64,000 bases of DNA from Seriola aureovittata (GCF_021018895.1 NC_079373.1:4157501-4221500), one strand, 5' to 3'; counted from the first letter of the stretch, positions 26,946 to 40,637 are shown. Made by a program: numbers and translations. The notes: a model not told the origin generated them from the sequence alone.

Positions 26946-29900
26946 TGTTTTCAGCTGTTAAGATGATTACAACCACTGTGAAACAATTTCAGTCTTGTCT
27001 TTATCTGCTTGACGCACCTTTTTTTGGTTTCAGCTTAACATTTAGCAAAATAACACACAACATAGACTTAACCTGAACTGTAAATATTGTGCTTGACAAA
27101 ACCAACCATGCGTATAATTATAAATAGACTGAAAAGAGTTGCTTCCATCCCTGTTAGTGGTTTAGAATCATAACCACTTGTTCTCATTGTCTCGGGCGAC
27201 AGGGAAATACAGTAATGCAAAGATGTCTGACTTTTGATGAGCCCGAACTAATTTGAAAACTAATGCACCCGAACCATTTATTCATTCCTCATCTCTTGTG
27301 TCAATGCAGAAGCATCTGATGATGCCAAGCCCACAGAACGGAGACATCCAATCATTACTTTGGCTCTCCAGCAAATGTTTAAGCATTAATTGCATTTGCT
27401 CATCTAGCACTGCAGTTTTGGAATAAAACTAATGTGAGTAGCCACTTTTGGAGCATTGTCTTCTGTCAGATCTGCACTACGCTGATCCGTTTAATATCTA
27501 CAAATTATAACAGCAGTAAAAAAAAAAAAAAAATCCACAAATCAGCTCTGACCTCATGATTGATTTGATTTACACAGATTGTCAGTCTCTTTCCACGATG
27601 ACACATTATTTGATGATTGAAAGAGCTGGAAGAGGCTGGGAGAGGTTTACGGCTCGGCTTCATTACGAGTCACCCCTCTTCATTTTCTTGTCACTCCTGA
27701 TCGCATTTTTCAAGACGATGCTGTATTTCACAGTGGATGAATGTTTTACACAAAACCCAGTTTACTGTGTGATGCATCAGTCTCATTTCTGACTCGTGTA
27801 AAGTTCAGTTCAATGAGCTTCACGCTGACGTCACACATGTATTTCCGCTACTTGAGATTTTGGCACAAGTCAGTTTAATGGTGAGAGTATGTTACTAACA
27901 AGCAGACAAAAGAGTAATACTTTATAATCAAGTGCGTTTCACTGCAAAGTGGATGAAAAACAACTGGAACCTCCTCAAAAGCAGCTGCTTTTGTAGCTGG
28001 TGTTAAGTTACTATTTTAAACAGCCAAACCATACAATGACTAATTCATCTTTATGTACTCATCTATCCTATATTCAGTGGTCAATGTCATGGTGCTTACT
28101 GGCTGACATATACGACAGTACTGATGGATCAGCCAACTTTTAATATGGATATTACATTTTCATCTGCAATGTTATTACATGTTAATATTACTTTTAGCTC
28201 TGGCCTCCTATAAAAATGACCAGCCTAGATATCCAATTTTTCAGTCTATTTATTTTGGGTGACCCTTCAGCATTAAGTGGCTTGAATTCACCACTTGCTG
28301 ACTGGTTCCAGACTGCCCTCATATTAAGATGGAAACTTGTAGTTAAAGAATGGAAAGCCTCCTGTAATTGTAATTACAATTTATTTCCCATAGCCATGCC
28401 TGGAAGAATCTTGTGGCACCCCTAGATTGGACTGTAGCATTTCTAATGTCTTGTCTACCTGCCTCACTCCATCAGTGGCTCCGTTCTCAGGTCTCTGCAC
28501 CTGACTGTAGGTAAATGTCAGTAGCAGTAGCTCACTAGCTAGCTTGTTTAATACTCTTAGCTTTCTTAACTTCAGAGTTTTTGAATTAGATTATGTCAAG
28601 TATCTACGGATGAATGCTAATGTTAACTAGTTTCTAACTGAAGCCTTAATTTACAGTTTAGCTCATTAATGTCAGCTAGTTTTTAACTTTCGACCTAAGT
28701 TACAGTTTAACTAACTAATGTTAGGTAGCTGACAGCGTACCCTTTCATTTCCAATGTTAATTTGACATTTCATTACCAATATGAAATGTCATATATGATC
28801 TAATGTTAGCAAATGGTGGTGCTCAGTCATGAGCAGGGAGACAATGGAGGATTAGTTGTTGTACAGACATGTTTTGACATAAATCGAGAGTTTATTATTT
28901 AATTTGGTGAGGTGGTTTAGTTAGTCTTTTACCTTGAACATGAGTTTTTATAATAGACGCCCTCTTTATTTTCACTCAGGAATTCAGGACTTTTACCTGT
29001 TGGGTAATTAAACAATATTGAAATATGTGTGGCCAATACCTCAGTTCATTGAGGCACGTGCCTGTGCTGTACTGGATTCCCTTTCACCCTGGAGAAATAG
29101 TTGACCCCCTGATTGTCATTGTATAATTCACACTGTCTACAACATTTATCATACAGGTTGCTTGATTAGGTGGAGGACTATCAATTGAAATAGGGGCAGT
29201 TCTGTTTTTAAATATATCATGTGTTTCCAGCTCATGAAACTAACAGTAAACTTTACATGTACATTTGGTTGGAATACCAATTGAAAAGCAATACTGTAAA
29301 CTTTTAAGCATTGTATGCATCACAGTCATGTGATCTTTTCTTGTCCTCATCTAAGTATGTTGTCTTTTGTTTATTTTTTGTGTGTGGTTGTTGTTGTATT
29401 TATTATAGTTTCCTTCTTATTCTATTTGAACTTTCCATGTCTTTTGTGATTGTAAAATTTTGTTTATTGTGAAAATAATAAACTATAATCATTCAAAAAA
29501 AACAACCAATTTGGATATTTAAGAAGACACAGAGGTTTTCACATATAACATGGTATTGTTAAATGTATTTCTCTTTTTAACTACATGACATTACCATAAA
29601 AAAATAATAGTATATTAATAGCAATAGGGTATGACAGTTAAATGAGATACAAAATATAGGAGATATAGAATTGCTCCAGCAATGATTGGAGCAATGGATT
29701 TATACTCAGAAACTAATTAAAATATTCCCCTGCTTTAAATTTGATGTGATGTGACCTTTGTGTGCTTAATGTAGAATTTATATGAAAGCTTGTGGTTTAG
29801 TAAGGGCATGCATGACTGATTTAAATGATTACAGGCTGCTATAAAAAGATATTGAGTGATTTGTGAGAGCCATTGCTATGCGATCATGTCATTGGCTTCA

Positions 29901-32019
29901 ATGGTGGGATTTATCAGGACATTGTCTAAGTATGAATCGTTGGTTACAGCGAAGCAAGCGTGACATCAGATGAGGACAGGGAGGCCTGCCAATCAATACT
30001 CACAGAGATGTATAAGTCCGGCAAACAGTCTCTGCACAGAGGGATTCTGGTTCATAGTGAAAGGTTAGCTCAATTTGATATTTATGCTATCTGACTCTTG
30101 GTCTTGGCTGTTTTGGGAAATCCAATGAAATAATAAAGTCTAGACATATTTGGGTGTCTTGAGGGAATCCTTCAGTCCAGCGTCAGTTTAATAATGTCAG
30201 ATTTTTTTATACATAAACCTGTCAACTGGTGAAGTTAACTCGGCATTGACTTGTAACTTGTGTGATTTGGCAACTAATGGGCAGGAGACACTTTGGTGGC
30301 ACCGTTTAGGTGGGTGTGTGATCAAGTGTTGTTCTGGAGACACCTGGCTGCTCCAGCTAATCTATTCATTAAACCCCCTTAATGGCCTCTTGTGCGTCAG
30401 GATCCATCATGTCACAATAATGGCTTTTACGAGTGAAGGGCGCTTTTAACTGCATTTGACTGATTGGAAAAACTGTCCCATTTCTGGTGAGCAGAAAAAA
30501 AACGCAATGGCTGAACACACCATATTAATTTCATTGCCATGCCGGCTGAACCATTAACTGGTAGACTCAATTACGTCAACGAGGGCGACATAACAAGGGA
30601 AAGAAGAGGTTCACGGGTCAGGAATTTGATGGTCCACAATTTGAGATATTTCCCTCTGAAAGGGAGAACGAGCTCTCCAAAGGATGATGAGTACTCTTTG
30701 GCAAGGCAAACTTGTCTTAGGTAGCAGGAGGTACAAGAACAATGACAAAGAAAAAAAGACAGAAGTAATGAAAGAACATGATGCAAAAAAAGCCTGAGTG
30801 AAAAAAACTTTTCACAAAAGATGATGTAAGAAAGGACTCAGTGTACTCTGATGAGAGAAAAAAGAAATTTACAGGAAAAAGATGATGACTGAGACCTTTC
30901 CTGAAAGCTGCTGTTAAAAAACTGAATTTAGATTTAGATTTGGGTAGAACAATAAATAATCTACGGATACATATTTTTACCCATTGATGAAGATTTTCCT
31001 TCTTGGTTTCATTGTTACTTGAGCATCATTGAGTCACACCAAGAGCCAGAAATTTCCAACTCTCAGCTTTACTGCAGAGGCAGAAATGATGGCAGATTCT
31101 TGGGTCTGGGCCAGGCTTTATAACCGCATAATGTTTAACTTTCTATAAATACCACGGGATGCGGTCCAGGTTGATCAAGTGTGATTGAATCTGAAATGAC
31201 TCCAAAGACGAGAGCCAAGTTTCCTTAAGATACTTCAGAGGAACTGCTTGCCTCTGCCCAGCTTTTAACAGGGCACCAGCCTGAGTCACTCCACGGTTTC
31301 TTAAGGTGCATCAGAGTTATTTGAGCAAAAATAATGGTCACAACACACAAAAACTCAAGCAGGACTCTACACTGCTAAAAGAGATAGGTAGTTTAATTGA
31401 CTGTTTGCGAAGCCCAACACTCATTATCTATTTATGCTATGCTTGTCAAGCTTTTTGTTAATATGCAGTTTACAAAAAGAACTGTAGATTTACCATCAAA
31501 ATTTTAAATTACTTTTGTAACCATGGGTTCTTGTTCAAGGCAGAGAGAGAAAAGTCTTGTTTCTTGTTTCAATAACTGTGTCTGCGGATTAAAAATGACA
31601 ACTGTTGCTGGTAAGCATGCTAAAGCTAATGTTAGTTCCATGAGTTTGTCCAAAAGACTGTGTGAATATTAATGTTTGCAGCTGATATGTTTTAAAACAA
31701 AACCCCATAAAAATGGTCTTACACTATGCACTTAATAGCTACATGCATAAATCGGCATCTATTTATTCAATTAAGTAAAAAATCTAAGTAAAAAGAGCTT
31801 CTCAGATGTAATTTGCTGCTTTTCTTTGTTTTATATCTCAGATTAAACTGAATATCCTTTGGGTTTTGGACTGTTGGTTGGACAAAACAACAGATTTGAT
31901 GATGTAACCTTAGAGTAAATCAAATTAGCATGGGCATTGTATGGACCAAACAATTAATAAGAAAATAATTGGCAGAAGTAAGGACTTCTTGGTCTGCACC
32001 CATCTAGTTAATCCAATTG

Positions 32020-32395
32020 AATCATTTAGGTTTATGCTCCTTCTCAACCTCCATGTCCCTCCAAGGAACATCGCCCAGCACTGCTCTCCCTGCAGACAAG
32101 ACAATCGCAGCCCAGACTGTTCTCATCTGTAGTTCCCCGATCGTAGAGCATGCTACCAATTCAGGGGCATCTCTATCTTCAAGAATCTCTTGAAGACACA
32201 TCTCCTCTCTTTATACCTCTTGCACTTCTTAACACTGATCTCCTTCCACTTTGTCTTATTGAACAGATTTAGTACTTAATTACTCCAAGGTCTCTTACTG
32301 CACTTAAGTTTTTGTTTTCTCTCTCACTCGAAAGGTGCTTTGTATAAAAGTGTCTGCCCAATGATTAAATGTAAATGTACATGTAATAATTCTGT
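32020..32395 (+). mobile_element. 3' fragment of a non-LTR retrotransposon (LINE)
   Basis: A decayed frame gives IFKNLLKTHLL, resembling the end of a reverse-transcriptase ORF (AIFRKHLKTHLF type). It is followed by TTGCACTTCTT and the familiar fish LINE tail TTTGTATAAAAGTGTCTGCC with ATTAAATGTAAATGT repeats. It is 5'-truncated, as is usual for LINEs. The exact clade was not determined. Confidence 0.6.
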
Positions 32396-34084
32396 CTGGC
32401 TGCTTAGATCCACACTTGTCCATATTTTCAAACAGGAAAGACACAAAGTGTTTGACGAATGTTACTCTATTTCAGGTAATGTTAGCTGAGCTTACTGGAG
32501 TGTAAAAGAGCAGGACACAGCAGCTAACGTTAGAATAAAATCTAATAGCATTCAAGACTCTTCTCCACAGAGTGAGGAAATTTTGTGGGAAACTTTCTCT
32601 TTTAATGAAACTGGTAACCCCGCACACCCTTGAGCCCCATGGACACTAATAGAACAAAGTTTGACAGGTGTGCTGTGCACAGTTACATTTGCTAAGCTAG
32701 GAATTGACAAATAATGTTGGGAGAGGAGTTTAGTGGACTGTCACTTACTCAGTGTTGGATTCAACTTCAATAAGCATAACTGATGGGACATGTTTGAACA
32801 CTGCTGTCCTGCAATTACTGTATTTCAACACCTAGTTTGGATTGGTGCTGGATTCATTTTGACGTCCGTTTGTAAGGTTACAAAAATGAAAAGAATGAGC
32901 TGTGCTGTTTGTTTCTGTTTTTGCATCATCGTCTAGGACTGCAAGAGGTCCTGCCTTTTATTAGGAAATGAGAGTGGATGAAATAAATGATTGAGTGATT
33001 ATCATAATGTTTTATATAGTCAAGCTGGCAAGCACAATCGCTGCACAACTCAAATTCAATTCGACCACATTTGTGCTGGTCAGGTCACTTCATTCATTAT
33101 TGTGTAATCATGATAAATAGGTCTCCCAACAGGCACTTTTCAGAAGCACAAACCCTCCTTAGTGTTGTTCTGTTCGTCCACAGCATTTGTAAGTGTCTAG
33201 CTATCGACTGCTGAGAGGTCTCTTTTTTCTGGTTTGCTCCTTCTTCTTGAATGAATGTGGAGCAGACGTAAGCCCAGCCTTTCAGACAGTGCCAAGAGGC
33301 CGACATCCCTCCCACGTCACGATGCTCAAGGCCCCTGATTGATGCTTTGAGGTTTCAACAATTTAATGTAATCTCCCTAATGTCTGGGGATAAACAACGG
33401 CAAGCACCTGGAAACTTAGAACAACCTGCTCCTTGACATTTACATGTTTCCTTAACTGATGACTTCCTGAAATGTTAGCATGACCTTCTGCTCAGCCACT
33501 TGTTCTGCCGGTTTTACAGAGAGAACAACATATTCAAGAGTATAACACCTGTTTCTAAAATACATATCCTCCACTTCAGCCTGTTTCTGTTAATCCTGGT
33601 GGACACTCAATCCCAGGTGTTTAAACACAGTCACTCGACTCCCTGATGTAAAACCACAAAGTGACACCAGCTCCACCATTTGAACTTGTATTTAATCAGG
33701 TGGCGAGCTTCCTTTGTGGTGGCAAGGCACTGATTAGATTTGGAGATTGAGAGCCATTACAGGAGGCTGCAGCTGGATGATGACTTAAGTGCTGTTTCGC
33801 TTTCCTTTCTCTTCAGGAAGTGATTTATCTGGATGGGCCTGGCCTTAACTGACTGGGAGGTGCCCAATGGTGAGCAATACCATTCATAGATCATATCACC
33901 CTGCTCTGACCCTATCAACACTCTCTGTCCTCCCAATGGTGATTTATAGTTTCTGTACAAGTGAAAGTATGACATTACAATACTGGTTACATTCACAGCT
34001 TATTAGATGGGATCTTACTTTCACTTGTTCTTGTCTTTCACTTTGTGTGTCCTGTTTCATGTTAGGGTGACATGTTGAGGGAGC

Positions 34085-34765
34085 TGTAGCAACTAGTTGA
34101 TTAATAGATCAGTCAACTTGTAAAAAAAGTAATATGCAAATATTTGGATATTGAATTGTTTTAGCCATTTTCAAGAAAACAAATCGAAAAATGTTAAATA
34201 TTCTGAAGTCAATCGTCAATCACATTAAAGGGGCTATTTGTACGTTTTTCTCTGCCGCTAAACATAGTTTCTTGATTGGAGCAGGTGGTGGTGATTGTTG
34301 CTTGACAACAGGTTCAGTCATCGTTGTGTTTACAAGACAAGAGGTTATAATATTCCCTCTGAGCAGATACGTCTTCAGGGCAGGTTTGAGGCTACAGTGA
34401 GTCGCTATCAGAAACTGACTCGATGGACCTATCTGGTTAGCATTGCTAACTTCAGTAGAAGAAAAGACATGATAGAGACAAGAGTTAACTCTGGTGTTGC
34501 TTCCCACCACTGGAGACAGTCAAGGGATAAGTAAAGGAGTAAAGGAATGAAGTTTGATAGAAAACTTGTGAAGTTTCTCTTAGACTGGTAAGTAAACAGC
34601 TGGCTGTGTTGCAATAGCAAAATGTAAAAAAAGCTCTAAACTAAATATCTTTTGGACTCTTGGTTGGACTCAACTTTGGACTCTCGGACATTGGGAGGAT
34701 ATTTTTTCGCTAGTGTCTGACATTTTTTAGACGAAACGATTAATGGATTAATTAGAAAACATGAT
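34085..34765. mobile_element. hAT-like MITE interrupted by another repeat
   Basis: The left part (AACTAGTTGATTAATAGATC, 34090-34225) and the right part (TGACATTTTTTAGACGAAACG and ATTAATGGATTAATTAG, about 34665-34765) read as two ends of one MITE in reverse orientation. They are separated by about 400 bp starting AAAGGGGCTATTTGTACG, itself a fish repeat head. Confidence 0.45.
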
Positions 34766-35124
34766 CATTTAAAAAAAAAAAAAAGGAGAAACAATTGAGA
34801 AATAAAATGTAAGTTGTTCGAATGAATTCAAATGCAGTCCACTTAACACAATCATAAACTTTCCTGTTGCTATTAGCTGCCTCAGTCGAATGACAAGCTT
34901 TTTGATAGTTTATAGATAATGTTACTACAGACATTTTTTAAATGCAACAAACAGCCTTTGTACACAAGTCAGGTCAAGAACGCCTCCACATACTTGTTAG
35001 TAGTTTTGAGTGTGCCGTTTACTGATGCCCCCCACTGGAGTAGGTTACAAGACCTCCAACCTGAACGACCATATGTCATTTGTTCCAACCCTCTGACTCG
35101 ACACAGAGGAGTATCTCCTGAAAT

Positions 35125-35465
35125 AATGCGGCAGGCATACCAGACTTTTGTTGTCATGGTTACAATAATAAACATGCGGTTAAGCTTACGGAACAGTCAC
35201 GGTTTGGTTAGGATTAGGCACAAAAATGACTTTGCAAGGTTTAGGAAAAGATCATGCTGTGGGTTACACTCGCTACTTTGTTAAGGTTAGAGGACCTTTG
35301 TCGCCATGGTTACAATAATAAATACGCTATTAAGGCTGTAACGCTCATGGATAAAAGGAACAACAATGACTTATTGGTTTCAAATGGGAAACAAACAGCA
35401 GTGTCCAGGGTCATAGCTGTTTTCTTTGTTGACCCATCCGTCCGCACCAAACTGCTCCTGACATA
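35125..35465. repeat. Two diverged tandem units, about 145 bp apart
   Basis: CATGGTTACAATAATAAACATGCGGTTAA at 35155 recurs as CATGGTTACAATAATAAATACGCTATTAA at about 35304. TTAGGCACAAAAATGAC and GTTTAGGAAAAGATCATGC lie between them, a fish repeat signature. Ends are approximate. Confidence 0.5.
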
Positions 35466-36492
35466 AGTACCATGCCCACTAGAGGTCACCTCTCTCTAAA
35501 TGTAAATATGGGTCGTTATAAGCTGCTTTCTCAGAGGACCTATTGTGTTGTTTTCTTGTATATTATATCTTATATTTGAGTAGTAGTTTTGATTCTGGAT
35601 AAAAAGTGACAGCCCTAATACTGTATATGATAAACTAATGGACATAACTAGCTTTTCAAAATATAATAGTGTTTCTAACAAAGCATCTACAGCGCATACA
35701 GTCTGTACATAACTATCATGGCATGAAAGCTTTTTCTGCAATGCTTTCGTGCAGATACAGAATAGATAAAGCTGAAATAAATATGAAAAATGTACTTGTG
35801 TGTATTAACTATATTAATATCAATTAACATGGAAAATATAAATACAGATCTATTGTTATTTGGAGATATTTTTTTTACTGGGCTTGTTATAGGTACAATA
35901 TAAGAAAGACATAGTGAATCACTATTAAGTGTCATGGAGAATAATAAGTGTGACAGCAAAAGGCATCCTCAACAGTATTTTAGTCAATCATGTCCACTGG
36001 GTACTTAGTGATTTTCTGCGTTTCCCAGAATGCCCTTCATTAAGCCTTAGACAAACTGGTGTGAACTGTTTCCATTTATCTGTGGGCAGCACTTCAAGTA
36101 TTGAAACCAGTGGTTGTAAATTGTTCCTTCTTTTCTAGGACTCACAAACACACAGAATCAGTCTGGTTTGAATCATTTGTTTTACAAGTTATTGAAAAAG
36201 AAACAACAAATATCCACTGAACATCTAACTTCTAATATTGAGCCAACTTCACTCTAATTATTGTTTTAAGTTGGAGTGAACAAAAAGAACAGCTGTCAGC
36301 AGAGAAACACTGACAGTCGTGCCCCTTGAACAAACACATGTTTTGTGGCTTCAGATCTTAAAGGAGTATTGAAGTTGCCTTGACTTTCTGTGGTGTCACT
36401 CATTGTTTGGCTGGTCATTTTGAAGCCACATAATATTTATATGGTTACCACTACATCCCGGAGCTGAAGCAGAGTCTGGACAATAGTCTAGT

Positions 36493-36660
36493 CAGTGGTT
36501 CCCAGGCTGGGAGTTGGATCCCCCTCAAGCGATCACAAGATAAAATAAGTTAAGTTGTTTTTAAATACTTGATAATTTCACCATTTTTGCCTCAAATAAA
36601 ATAATCTAAGGAAAAGGTTTTCCTTATTAGAAAGGACCTGAAGAACATTTTGACTTGAAG
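36493..36660. mobile_element. Fragment of a CAGTGGTTCCCA hAT-like element
   Basis: Begins CAGTGGTTCCCAGGCTGGGA and continues CCCCCTCAAGCGATCACAAGAT, the usual head of this family. The opposite end was not found; only one terminus is preserved. Confidence 0.5.
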
Positions 36661-36739
36661 CAAATGTGGAACTAATAACATTGTTCAATGGAAGTATTGC
36701 ATTAAGCTAAAACAGTCACCCATTATGCATAACACCAGG

Positions 36740-37050
36740 GAGAAGGTGGAACCAGCAAATAAACTGCCAACTGTGACTGCACCCACCTGTCACTTAAAGC
36801 AGCCACGCCCTCAATTATGCATAATTTAAAGCATTAATAAAATTTAAATAGGTAAGTTACAGTTGTCATGGAGGGGGGAATTAACAATAGAGACCAAAAT
36901 GTTTTTTTTGTACCAGTCTGTAAACATGTTTATTTCTGCTGTAAAGTTGGACATTTTAACATGGGAGTCTAGTGGTCATTAGAGGAACTGCAGTTTTTGG
37001 TACTTCAGTGTTAGCTTTATTTTTCAGCGCCGGAGGTTGATGCTTAGTAT
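36740..37050 (+). repeat. High-copy percomorph repeat, copy A
   Basis: Contains CCACCTGTCACTTAAAGC, GTTACAGTTGTCATGGAGG, AGAGACCAAAATG, CTGTAAACATGTTTATTTCT and GTGGTCATTAGAGGAACTGC in order. The same blocks occur inverted at 60.95-61.44 kb. Confidence 0.7.
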
Positions 37051-39654
37051 ACATGTATATACAGAAGACTGAACTTGTATGTGCACCTTCATGTGTGTTT
37101 TGCGAGCACTGAGTTTTGGTTTCTAAATGAGATTCTTAATAGTCCCAACGCTCACACAGTCGCATAGCTTTTGAACTCATGCAATGAAACCATTGTGTGT
37201 GTTACTTAAGTGTATGTGTGTGCATGACTTGAAACATCCGTATACAGTCCATCACCTCTTTAATGAGCTCAGCCATTATGCTGACATATAGCACAGCCGT
37301 CCTACATGCCCAGGAGTATCAATAACACAGCTCGTGTGTTGGCATCAATTCTGCAGGTGTGCACTTTTTTTTTACATTTACACACAAGATACTTGACTGG
37401 ACTAATAGAGCTGAGCCATTAAGGTGACATATAGCATAACGTTTGTTCACATCCAATAATACCATAGCAGCAGCAGCAGCAGCAGCAGACATAGTGGTCA
37501 TTGTGTCCCCAGTAATAACTTACACTACGGTGGGTGTGTTGATCTCAGCTCGGGTAGGCCCGGCTTCAAAGGTTACCGTATCGACTCAGCGCTCCAAAGT
37601 TTTTTTCAGGAAGCCAGGAAAAAAACTTTGGAGGAGTCAGGGTGGCCTGTGCAGCTCCCTGGGGTGAAGTCAGATACAGATGAGCTGAAAGGAACACCCA
37701 TGCTGAAAATAATGATCCCATATACGTAAGCATTCACATATAGGGATACACTCACCCACACGCTGGAAAACAATATACCACAGAGATGACATATAACACA
37801 CACGCCGCATCACAGAGGCACCAAGAAAGAAAATGTATTTTTAGTTCAACTGTCACACAACCACACCACACACTGTTCAATTGATTTCAAAAGGCCATGT
37901 ACAAACACACACAGCTGAAGTTAAGACAGAACTCTTCTCAGATCTTTATGAGACAAAGGTGTGTCCATTCCTTTTCTCTTAAGTACACACAAACAACTAC
38001 AACCTTGTCTTTCCACATTCGTGGGGACCCGTCACCGACATAATGCATTCTGGAGCAGCCCTAACACTAATCTTAACCATCTCAAAAGAATGTTTAACCG
38101 TACCCCTTAACCCGAGTAAAGTGGGCTCCTAGTTCGTAGCTTGATGCGTATATAAGTAGGTAGTTAAGTTTGTCGGAAGGTTGGTAAATACTAAGAGAGT
38201 TTTTTTTTTTAGCAACATATTTATAGTCTTCCATGAACTCGCTGGTTGAACAGGTTAACACTGCTCAATGCTCAGAGTTTTGGAAGAAAATGAAGCTGTT
38301 TAGAGAAAGTTTTCATTTTAGAACAAGTCTGTGGTCGTCTGGTATGTTTCCATCTGTCCATAGTAAGTTATGGCAGGACAGAGGGTGTGCAGGTAGAAAA
38401 GCGATGTAGGTACATAGATGTGGCATGAGTCCCGGCAGCTGTCTATTCAGCGGTGATTTAGCGTCTGACATAGGTGAGCCTTGGGCCTCAATAGCACTAA
38501 AAGGCTCATCCTGTCTAATGGGGTTCCTCTATGACGCAGACAAGGAGAGGCAACCCCTCCCCTTCTTTTACTCTGACATATAATCCTACACACACACACT
38601 CGCACGCAAGCACACACACACACACACACGCACACACACAAACACACTTACTGTACATCCATTAATTTTGCCCAGTGTGCACACAGACTTTGAGTGCACA
38701 CACACAGACACACACATATCAAACACACACACATGCTCATCTGTGTGCACACACAATACACTGTACAAACACACACGCATGCCGTCCTGCACACTAATGA
38801 AAAGGAAGGGAATTGAGACACTGCACGACAAACAGTTGTGTAATTGCTTTTGAGAAACGGCTCTTGTCAGAGGCGGTCATCGATTGATCTCGCTGAAGAC
38901 AACTCGTTTACTTAGTGTGTGGGAGGAGGCCCAGGCGGCAGTGATCATTACTGGACTGACTGTGGTATCACTTTATTAACTTAATATGGTTTGATGATTC
39001 ACTGTAGGGGGGGGGGGGGCTGTCATGCGCAGCTTAGGAAGATTTTATTGCAAACTACAACAAACAAAACACAATTGAACTTGGAGAAGACAAAAAAATT
39101 GCACAATGCATTGTAGTTTTAAAGTAATTTGATGGATACTTTGAACACAGTTGACTTATATGCATGGTTACAAAATATGTTAAGATAAGAAGTTCATTGT
39201 TTGCAGTGAATCACATCATTTTGCCCCAAATCAAATCAATAACAAGCAGATTACATAAACTGATTGTAGATGGTCTATGCTGAGCCGAAGCGCAGTGGGT
39301 GTAGTGCTGGAGTTGGTGCTATCCAAACAGCGTTATGAATGAAGAGCCCAGGAGTGCGTCACTGTGTAGTATACATCCCTCCCCAGCAGATGGCCCCGCC
39401 TGCAAGTGCTTAGCAGAGAGGGTGGCGGTGGTGTTGGTTGGGGGGGGGTTTCTTATCGATTTGGCATTTGAGATATAGCATGCAATGTAACATTTTTGGA
39501 AGGTTCTTAAAATATTTATTGCTGGTGAAGCTTCTCCACGGCCACCGGTTTGCTTTGCCTCCTATTTAATTAATGACATCAATGCAAATTGGGGATAGCA
39601 AATGGTCAAAATGACTGGTGGATTTTGTGAATGGAGCACTTAGTGACTAAGGAA

Positions 39655-39810
39655 TGACGTCAGCACAAAGCCATATCCCTTATTAGTGAGCCAGGACTGA
39701 GGAGAAGCATCCCATTGGCTCACCGTAGCATCGGAGCGATGTGATTGGCTGCCGGCGGATAATTAAACACCTACACAGTCAATGCACAAATCCAAGTGGT
39801 GGGATATATA
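39655..39810 (+). promoter_or_regulatory. calca: calca core promoter: CRE, inverted CCAAT boxes, TATA
   Basis: A perfect palindromic CRE (TGACGTCA) lies at 39655-39662. Two inverted CCAAT boxes (ATTGGCT) lie near 39714 and 39744. A TATA-like box (GATATATAG) lies near 39803-39811, just upstream of the inferred first exon. cAMP response is well established for mammalian CALCA, so the CRE placement is biologically sensible. Function here is inferred. Confidence 0.7.
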
Positions 39811-39834
39811 GGCTGGTGCGTTGGCGCTGCATGC

Positions 39835-39952
39835 AACAGAATCAAGAGTTATTCAGCAAGTTGAGAGAAAGTCAACTTATTGTGTTTTGCATAGAGATAC
39901 ATAGAGATTTATATTTATAAATTTTTTTTTTGCTGGGTGATTATCACTGAAG
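39835..39952 (+). other. calca: calca non-coding first exon (5' UTR)
   Basis: Inferred from a TATA-like box at about 39804-39810, roughly 30 bases upstream, and a consensus donor (AAG|GTAAGTG) after 39952. It has no ATG-led frame that reaches the next exon. Mammalian CALCA also has a non-coding exon 1. The exact transcription start is approximate. Confidence 0.7.
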
Positions 39953-40320
39953 GTAAGTGTTGACTTTTAATGCTGTATTGGGCGAAGTGTTGGAATGGCC
40001 GTTTGACTATAAATGTACCTGATAAGCTGTTTGCATGTGTGTGTAGATCAGAGGGGATATGGACAGAGTCACTGCATTAGTCTGCGGTGACGTGATTGTG
40101 TTGGTAATGGGATTGGAGTGTGGCCACTGGGGTCACCAGTATCACCACCATCACCCATTTTGTGAGGGTCCAGTCTGCTACTAGAAGGCCAGAGTGAGAG
40201 AGAGCAAAGGGAAGAAAGACAGAGAAGAAGAAAGGGGGTCAAAGATGAGAAGAAGCTGAAGTAAAGAACAGTAAGAAAAAGCAAAAAGAAAGAAGAGATG
40301 GACAGGAGGATGCAGGTTTA

Positions 40321-40362
40321 AGTGTGTGTGTGTGTGTCTGTGTGTGGGTGAGAGAGAGAGAG

Positions 40363-40420
<58 letters not shown>
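40321..40420 (+). repeat. TG then GA microsatellite tract in calca intron 1
   Basis: A TG run is followed by roughly 70 bases of almost pure GA. It accounts for the Leu/Ser-repeat reading frame on the other strand and is not coding. Confidence 0.9.
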
Positions 40421-40422
<2 letters not shown>

Positions 40423-40563
40423 CTGGCAGCTCATTACACTAATGCACTGGTCCCTTAGGGAGTTGGCAAGCTTGGAGCCCCCCCCCCTTTCGCTTCTCAC
40501 CCCTCCTCTTCCAGCGCTAGCAAGTGCTACATGCATCACACAGTCTAGGACCCCCACCTAACC

Positions 40564-40586
40564 TCACACACACACACACACACATA

Positions 40587-40637
<51 letters not shown>

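Larger units (their letters stand above)
20877..39600. other. Gene-poor stretch between psma1 and calca
   Basis: No coding exon recognised on either strand; reading frames here are short and unlike known families. It contains the hAT MITEs, SINEs and LINE fragment listed above. GC-richer stretches near 23.9-24.2, 24.5-24.66, 27.5-27.7 and 29.9-30.5 kb look like conserved non-coding DNA. Confidence 0.6.
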
